In this document: piece by piece, positions 6,779 through 10,599 of the stretch | How the letters are laid out: every line of letters begins with the position of its first letter | Numbering within the stretch: position 1 is the first letter of the stretch | Source: Nitrospira sp. | GTDB taxonomy: Bacteria; Nitrospirota; Thermodesulfovibrionia; Thermodesulfovibrionales; SM23-35 | Direction: 5' to 3' | NCBI GenBank assembly: GCA_016873575.1 | Contig: VGWY01000079.1 | Location: 1-10,599 of the forward strand | DNA: 10,599 bases | Notes under the pieces: model-generated | Databases searched by the model: none | What the model was told of the DNA's origin: nothing | What the model saw: only the letters and a program-made list of their open reading frames with translations | Translations under genes and position numbers: made by a program

Positions 6779-8007
6779 TTTTTTTGCCCTACCAGTTCTT
6801 CATAGCCCTCCGCTATCTCAAAGCAAAAAAACGACATAGGGGCATTTCGATCAATACTGCTATTTCTATTGGTGGTGTTGCTGTTGGAGTGATGGCACTC
6901 CTTGTCGTTCTTTCTGTGATGAGTGGTTTCCATGAAGACCTCCAGAGGAAGATCCTCGGCGTCAATGCCCATATTATCGTTCTCGATTATAGAGGATCAA
7001 TGCACGGATATAAAGATGTAATCAAAAAGCTTGAGGGTGAAGAAGATATTCTATCATCTGCACCATTTGTACTTGGACAGGTGATGGTATCCTTTGAGAA
7101 GAAGGCACATGGTGTTTTTATGAAGGGGATTGTGCCTGAAAAGGAAGCAAAGACAACTGAAATAATGAAATACATAAAGGATGGCAATCCACAAGACCTC
7201 TATTCTAAGGATGGAATGCCTGGTATTATTCTCGGCAGAGAGCTTGCAAGCACTCTTGGTGTGTTTGTCGGTGATACAATCAACATTGTTTCGCCTTTTG
7301 GAGAGATCGGCCCACTCGGAATGCTTCCAAAGGTCAAACCGTTCAAGGTCAAGGCAATATTTGAGGTTGGAATGTTCGAATACGACTCAAATCTTGTGAT
7401 TACAGATATCAGACCTGCGCAGGAGTTCTTTGGAATTGGAGAAGATGTAAACGGCATAGAGCTCAGGCTGAAAGACATCTATAAGGCACCTTCTGTCAGA
7501 GAGGGATTGCAGAAAAAATTAGAATTTCCCTTCTATGTACGGGACTGGATGCAGATGAATAGAAACCTCTTTTCAGCATTGAAATTAGAGAAGTTCGCCA
7601 TGTTTATCATCTTAATCCTCATCATACTTGTCGCATCATTTAATATTGTCAGTACACTCATTATGAATGTGATAGAAAAGAGCAGAGAGATAGCCATCCT
7701 AAAGGCAATAGGTGCAACGAACAGGGGGATTATGACCATCTTCGTGCTCCAGGGCCTATTCATAGGGATTTTCGGCACCTGCATTGGTGTGGCTGGTGGT
7801 TATCTCCTGAATCATTTTCTTGGTACCTATCAGATTATAAAACTCCCTGCTGATGTTTATTATCTCAGCCATTTGCCAGTCAAGATGAAATTTATTGACT
7901 TTATAGCTGTTTCTTTTTCTGCAATCATCATCAGTTTCCTCGCAACCCTTTATCCTGCACGTCAGGCAGCAAAGTTAAATCCGGTTGAACCACTGCGATA
8001 TGAATAG
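6721..8007 (+). CDS. LolC/LolE-family lipoprotein-releasing permease
   Basis: Inner-membrane subunit of the LolCDE-type ABC transporter, which extracts mature lipoproteins from the inner membrane for transfer to the outer membrane. 428 residues. After a short cytoplasmic segment with the family-typical YQFFIALRYLKAKKRH there is one helix at about 44-67, a large periplasmic MacB-like domain (about 70-285), and three C-terminal helices at about 292-315, 337-363 and 391-413. SREIAILKAIGAT after the second helix is the coupling region that contacts the ATPase. The C-terminus YPARQAAKLNPVEPLRYE is typical. Only one LolC/E-type permease is visible, so it may work as a homodimer or pair with a distant gene. 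The start is uncertain: GTG 6721 lies inside a repeat array, and residues 2 to about 21 are repeat-encoded. A TTG at 6784 would begin at the conserved PYQFF. Neither has a clear Shine-Dalgarno. Confidence 0.93.
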   Translation: MNSEQKSEKKSPLVTRHSSLFLPYQFFIALRYLKAKKRHRGISINTAISIGGVAVGVMALLVVLSVMSGFHEDLQRKILGVNAHIIVLDYRGSMHGYKDVIKKLEGEEDILSSAPFVLGQVMVSFEKKAHGVFMKGIVPEKEAKTTEIMKYIKDGNPQDLYSKDGMPGIILGRELASTLGVFVGDTINIVSPFGEIGPLGMLPKVKPFKVKAIFEVGMFEYDSNLVITDIRPAQEFFGIGEDVNGIELRLKDIYKAPSVREGLQKKLEFPFYVRDWMQMNRNLFSALKLEKFAMFIILILIILVASFNIVSTLIMNVIEKSREIAILKAIGATNRGIMTIFVLQGLFIGIFGTCIGVAGGYLLNHFLGTYQIIKLPADVYYLSHLPVKMKFIDFIAVSFSAIIISFLATLYPARQAAKLNPVEPLRYE

Positions 8008-8031
8008 AACAATAAATTTATTGAGTAAATA

Positions 8032-8103
8032 TGTCATCCCGCACTTGATGCGGAATCCAGTCTCTTTGGCTTCTCTGGATTCCTGCGTTCGCAGGAATCG
8101 ACA
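8032..8103. repeat. Nested palindromic intergenic repeat (TGTCATCCCGC ... GCAGGAATCGACA)
   Basis: The outer ends TGTC (8032-8035) and GACA (8100-8103) are complementary, and inner AATCCAG (8054-8060) pairs with CTGGATT (8075-8081). Each half also folds alone: CCGC/GCGG (8039-8042 with 8050-8053) and CCTGC/GCAGG (8082-8086 with 8091-8095). The form resembles the widely dispersed bacterial repeats built around GTCATTCCCGC and GGAATCCAG. No transposase is nearby. Confidence 0.8.
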
Positions 8104-8118
8104 TGAGCCTTTGGCTCA
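8104..8118. repeat. Small perfect hairpin TGAGCC-TTT-GGCTCA
   Basis: A perfect 6-bp stem with a 3-nt loop directly abuts the preceding palindromic repeat and may be its outer part or a later addition. It has no following T-tract on the plus strand and is not called a terminator. Confidence 0.5.
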
Positions 8119-8129
8119 CAAAGAAACAT

Positions 8130-8250
8130 GAAAATACCATTCTCTCCCCCTTTGGAAAAGGGGGATGAAGGGGGATTTTAAGAAAAAATGTTTTCATGTA
8201 TTACTCATAAAATCTCCCCTAACCCCTCTTTTCCAAAGAGGGGTATTTTC
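8130..8250. repeat. 121-nt MITE-like long inverted repeat
   Basis: The ends are exact inverted repeats, GAAAATACC (8130-8138) and GGTATTTTC (8242-8250). Inside, CTTTGGAAAAG (8150-8160) and an AGGGGGATTTTA block (8169-8180) face their near reverse complements: CTTTTCCAAAG (8229-8239) and TAAAATCTCCCCT (8208-8220). The centre is about 27 nt, AT-rich and non-coding. The arms match the G-rich/C-rich dispersed repeat type seen in many environmental genomes. The size and end symmetry suggest a non-autonomous mobile element, but I see no clear target-site duplication. Confidence 0.75.
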
Positions 8251-8313
8251 GGGTCAATGACAACAAGTAGTAGTAATTATGGTTAGAAAAAAGCATCAAA
8301 ATCATAGTCAAAA

Positions 8314-9024
8314 ATGCAAAATTTAATTGAGACAGTCCAATTAAAAAAATCATTCACTACAGAAGCAGGTGAACTCCATGTGCTGAAAGGCATTGACCTC
8401 TCAATCAGCGAGGGAAAAATGGTCGGGATAGTCGGCGTATCAGGAGTGGGGAAAAGTACACTTTTACATATCTTAGGTGCATTAGATAGGCCGACTTCTG
8501 GTAAGGTCTTTTACAATGGAACGGATATCTTTTCACTCAATGAAGATTCCCTTGCAGTCTTCAGAAACAGAACAGTGGGGTTTGTATTTCAGTTTCATCA
8601 TCTGCTTCCTGAATTTACTGCTCTTGAGAACATCATGATGCCGGGACTCATAAACAGAAGTCAGTATAAAAACATACACGAAAAAGCAGAAAGGCTCCTC
8701 AATGAAATGGGGCTTTCTGAAAGGCAAGGGCATAGACCAGGAGAGCTCTCAGGTGGGGAACAGCAACGGGTGGCAGTTGCAAGGGCTCTTATCCTTGAGC
8801 CCAAGGTAGTCCTTGCAGATGAGCCCACAGGAAATCTTGATACAGCAACAGGGGATGATCTCTTCAAACTCTTACTGAATCTGAATAAAGAAAAGGGAAT
8901 TACATTTGTTATTGTCACTCATAATGAATCCCTCTCCATACAATGCCACAGGATTTTAAGGATGGTGGATGGGAAAATAATACCATTCGCCACGGAGAAC
9001 ACAGGGGGCACAGAGAAAAAATGA
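8314..9024 (+). CDS. lolD: LolD lipoprotein-releasing ABC transporter ATPase
   Basis: 236-residue cytoplasmic ATPase that powers the LolCDE-type lipoprotein release complex. The nucleotide-binding domain is complete: Walker A GVSGVGKST (41-49), Q-loop Gln93 in FVFQFHHLLPEFTALEN (the LolD/MacB-type sequence), signature LSGGEQQR (145-152), Walker B VVLADEP with catalytic Glu170, D-loop GNLD, and H-loop His203 in VTHNE. The partner is presumably the LolC/E-family permease encoded upstream. The start is fixed by an in-frame TAG 9 nt before the ATG; no Shine-Dalgarno is seen. The last 11 residues, ATENTGGTEKK, are encoded by a dispersed CCACAGAGAACACAGAG-type repeat and are probably not native to the family. 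MacB-type ATPases are similar, but the neighbour supports LolD. Confidence 0.94.
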   Translation: MQNLIETVQLKKSFTTEAGELHVLKGIDLSISEGKMVGIVGVSGVGKSTLLHILGALDRPTSGKVFYNGTDIFSLNEDSLAVFRNRTVGFVFQFHHLLPEFTALENIMMPGLINRSQYKNIHEKAERLLNEMGLSERQGHRPGELSGGEQQRVAVARALILEPKVVLADEPTGNLDTATGDDLFKLLLNLNKEKGITFVIVTHNESLSIQCHRILRMVDGKIIPFATENTGGTEKK

Positions 9025-9082
9025 AACAGAGATAGCAATGAGAACGAAATCATTATATTTTAAAACTCTGTGTCCTCTGTGG
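8990..9082. repeat. Inverted CCACAGAGAACACAGAG-type repeats spanning the convergent lolD and glycosyltransferase ends
   Basis: The left copy at 8990-9006 reads CCACGGAGAACACAGGG, followed by a partial unit CACAGAG at 9009-9015. The right copy at 9066-9082 is the reverse complement of CCACAGAGGACACAGAG. The arms face each other across both stop codons and the 35-nt gap, so transcripts from either side could form a stem with several mismatches near their 3' ends. It could act as a bidirectional 3' structure, but it lacks a clean T-tract. Confidence 0.8.
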
Positions 9083-10121
9083 CTAAATTAAGTTTGTCCA
9101 TAATTGTCTCATAGACCTTTTCAACAGAAACAGCTCGCATACACTTTATATCACTACACGTCCTCTTGAAACATGGCGCACATGAAATTTTTTCTTTGAT
9201 TATTGTATGCCCTTCTCCGTAAGGGCCGGTTCTCAACGGGTCAGTAGGACCAAAAATGGCAAAAACAGGAATATGTAAGGCTGCAGCTATATGCATCGGG
9301 CCTGAGTCATTGCTCACAACAAACCTTGCATCTCTTATGACCTCTATCAAATCCTTCAGGTCTGTCTTCCCTGCAAGGGATATGGCCTTCCCCTTTGAAA
9401 AAGTAACAATTTTGTCTGCAATATCCTTATCTCCCTTACTTCCAACAATCACTGTATCGAGAGGTAACATTGACAAAAGTTCCCCAAAATGTTCATAAGG
9501 CCATATCTTTGTCTTCCATCTCGCACCTGGGATAATGACAGCATAGTCCTTGCTGAGTGAAAAATGAAAGGATGAAGGATGAAAGATGAAGGATGAAGTT
9601 GGTTTATAAAGTGGAAATGGGAAACAGACATCTGAAATATCACATCCTAAAAAACGGGCAATCTTTAAATATCTGTCAACAGCATGAATGTCCCTTTCGC
9701 CTTCGACCTTATAGGTATAGAAAAACCTGCTTCCTTCCCGTGCCTCTTTAAAACCAACCTTTACTGGAGCGCCTGTAGCTGCTGTGAGAATGCCGCTCCT
9801 CAAAAGTCCCTGCAAATCAACGACAAGATCAAACTTTTCTTTTTTAAGTGCCTTAAATAACATCCTGATCTCATTGATCGTGATATTTACATGTTTCATC
9901 TTTTTCCATGTGTCTTTATTGATAATCCAAAGTTTGTTGATCATGGGATGCCCTTCAAGGAGACCTTCAAGCCCTTTCGCAATAACCCAGTGTATCTCAG
10001 CTTTCGGGAAACAGGTCCTGATTGCGTTCAGAAATGGCAGGCTGTGTACCACATCCCCAAGAGAGCTCGGTTTGATTATGAGGATTTTTTTAGGAAGTGT
10101 GATTAATTTAATAGTTCTCAT
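9060..10121 (-). CDS. Glycosyltransferase family 9 (heptosyltransferase-like) protein
   Basis: 353 residues; GT9 enzymes transfer heptose or related sugars from ADP-sugars to the lipopolysaccharide core at the inner face of the inner membrane. The N-terminal Rossmann half has KILIIKPSSLGDVVHSLPFL (12-31) and DLQGLLRSG (about 102-110). The C-terminal half has VIIPGARWKTKIWP (about 195-208) and the nucleotide-sugar site NDSGPMHIAAAL followed by FGPTDPLRTGPYG. A late CAPCFKRTC motif with four nearby cysteines is also typical of this family. The exact acceptor cannot be assigned. Two segments look acquired: residues 175-187, encoded by a 7-bp repeat array in the linker between the two halves, and the last seven residues, ATEDTEF, encoded by a dispersed repeat. 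The reading frame stays intact. A minus-strand TATAAT at 10146-10141 is a possible -10; no Shine-Dalgarno precedes this ATG. Confidence 0.92.
   Translation of the reverse strand: MRTIKLITLPKKILIIKPSSLGDVVHSLPFLNAIRTCFPKAEIHWVIAKGLEGLLEGHPMINKLWIINKDTWKKMKHVNITINEIRMLFKALKKEKFDLVVDLQGLLRSGILTAATGAPVKVGFKEAREGSRFFYTYKVEGERDIHAVDRYLKIARFLGCDISDVCFPFPLYKPTSSFIFHPSSFHFSLSKDYAVIIPGARWKTKIWPYEHFGELLSMLPLDTVIVGSKGDKDIADKIVTFSKGKAISLAGKTDLKDLIEVIRDARFVVSNDSGPMHIAAALHIPVFAIFGPTDPLRTGPYGEGHTIIKEKISCAPCFKRTCSDIKCMRAVSVEKVYETIMDKLNLATEDTEF
9562..9597. repeat. In-gene 7-bp tandem repeat (GGATGAA units)
   Basis: Five units with one extra base: AAATGAA, A, GGATGAA, GGATGAA, AGATGAA, GGATGAA. Total length is 36 nt, a multiple of three, and it sits in frame inside the glycosyltransferase gene. 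On the coding strand it reads as TTCATCC-type units, giving Ser/Phe/His-rich residues 175-187. Confidence 0.85.
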
Positions 10122-10160
10122 GTCTTAATAATCATATTTTATTATAACTTTAATTATATT

Positions 10161-10190
10161 CATAAATGAAAAAACACATAAATGAAAAAA
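10161..10190. repeat. 14-bp perfect direct repeat in a divergent promoter region
   Basis: CATAAATGAAAAAA occurs at 10161-10174 and again at 10177-10190, separated by CA, for a period of 16 bp. It lies between the divergent glycosyltransferase and secreted-protein genes and overlaps the expected -35 zone of the glycosyltransferase promoter (-10 TATAAT on the minus strand at 10146-10141). It may be a paired regulator site or simple sequence expansion; the sequence alone does not decide. Confidence 0.6.
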
Positions 10191-10242
10191 TACTGACTTT
10201 TATTTTCCTACGTGCTATCAATTTATCCAGGGGGAAAGATTA

Positions 10243-10599
10243 ATGAGTAGAATTCTTTTGGCCTTCCTTTTATTCGCATTATTATTCACAAGCTTAGTCT
10301 ATGCAGATTGTCCTGAAGGAACGAACTGGACAGTCGCATGGACAGATAACTTTGGGAATACCACTTATACATTAACAGCTCCCTGTAAAGTATATATTGG
10401 TATACCATTTACAATTACAGCAACCGTAACAGACGACTTCTGTTTAAATAGCTGGGTAGCTTCTTTCTGGTCTATTTTAGATAACGGTGAACTTATCGCA
10501 GGTTCGAATCGTCAAAATTCAATATGGACTGATGCAAATGGACAATGGCAGAGAGTAATTGAACGAACCTATTTTGGTGTGCCGGAAGATCATACGATT
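10243..10599 (+). CDS. Secreted protein of unknown function, C-terminus cut by window edge
   Basis: 119 codons are visible, open to the window end. The start is well supported by AGGGGGAA (about 10229-10236) shortly before the ATG. Residues 1-21 are a classical Sec signal peptide: an Arg near the start, a hydrophobic core LLAFLLFALLFTSLV, and a likely signal peptidase I site after VYA. The next residues are Asp-Cys, so the Cys is one position off a lipobox and a lipoprotein is less likely. The mature part is rich in Thr, Trp and Asn, with three visible cysteines (23, 48, 67) that could form disulfides outside the cytoplasm. The alternating hydrophobic pattern suggests a beta-sandwich, which is inference. 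I do not recognise a family. It is divergent from the glycosyltransferase. Confidence 0.8.
   Translation, partial: MSRILLAFLLFALLFTSLVYADCPEGTNWTVAWTDNFGNTTYTLTAPCKVYIGIPFTITATVTDDFCLNSWVASFWSILDNGELIAGSNRQNSIWTDANGQWQRVIERTYFGVPEDHTI

Larger units (their letters stand above)
8008..8313. other. Repeat-filled intergenic region between the LolC/E and LolD genes
   Basis: These 306 nt hold no credible gene. From left to right they contain a 12-bp palindrome AATAAATTTATT (8011-8022), a 72-nt double-hairpin repeat (8032-8103), a 6-bp hairpin (8104-8118), and a long inverted repeat (8130-8250). The last 63 nt before lolD are unstructured and AT-rich, with no convincing promoter. lolC/E and lolD genes are normally adjacent, so this spacer looks like the result of repeat insertions into an operon. 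Whether lolD is still read from the upstream promoter is unknown. Confidence 0.8.

Noticed and set aside
8011..8022. AATAAATTTATT palindrome as a terminator after the permease gene
   Set aside because: A 12-bp, fully AT palindrome is too weak for a terminator hairpin and has no T-tract.
8314..9024. MacB-type antibiotic or toxin exporter ATPase instead of LolD
   Set aside because: The ATPase alone is ambiguous, but the neighbouring permease has the LolC/E architecture (one N-terminal helix, three C-terminal helices, about 410-430 residues), which favours the lipoprotein system.
10122..10242. Riboswitch or structured leader upstream of the secreted-protein gene
   Set aside because: The region is short and AT-rich and shows a direct repeat, not conserved stems of a riboswitch class I can recognise.

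Overview
The window looks like a piece of chromosome from a Gram-negative, probably anaerobic bacterium. The evidence is a LolC/E plus LolD lipoprotein-export system, a GT9 (heptosyltransferase-family) glycosyltransferase, an ACT-fused malic enzyme and a PflX-like radical SAM protein. The moderate-to-low GC content and the load of short dispersed repeats recall Nitrospirota or former Deltaproteobacteria, but this placement is a weak inference. I see no tRNA, rRNA, CRISPR array, transposase or phage gene.

Layout. 1-1455 (-): a cytoplasmic GAF-PAS sensor histidine kinase, cut by the window start. 1490-2905 (-): a malic enzyme with an N-terminal ACT domain, 34 nt upstream of the kinase and probably co-transcribed with it. 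2906-3136: a divergent intergenic region with copies of a CCACAGAGAACACAGAG-type repeat and a strong-looking promoter. 3137-3739 (+): a MarC-family membrane protein, followed 15 nt later by a YfcE/MJ0936-type metallophosphoesterase (3755-4234, +). 4235-5143 (-): a PflX-like radical SAM protein, convergent with the phosphoesterase with no base between the stop codons. 5144-5219: a short divergent promoter region. 5220-6701 (+): class II lysyl-tRNA synthetase. 6721-8007 (+): LolC/LolE-family permease. 8008-8313: three types of inverted or palindromic repeat stacked together. 8314-9024 (+): LolD ATPase. 9060-10121 (-): GT9 glycosyltransferase. 10243-10599 (+): the start of a secreted protein, cut by the window end.

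How the genes fit together. lysS-lolC/E-lolD is an operon-like block for translation and outer-membrane lipoprotein release, and it meets an LPS-type glycosyltransferase, so the right half is mostly cell-envelope biogenesis. The left half combines carbon metabolism (malate to pyruvate) with a sensor kinase.

I did not find a new defence, mobile or biosynthetic system. The most unusual theme is that short repeats have become part of coding sequences. A 7-bp-period array forms the extreme N-terminus of LolC/E, another 7-bp array lies in frame inside the glycosyltransferase, and one repeat family encodes the C-terminal tails of both LolD and the glycosyltransferase. The second notable point is that the kinase has Gln where the phosphoacceptor His should be.
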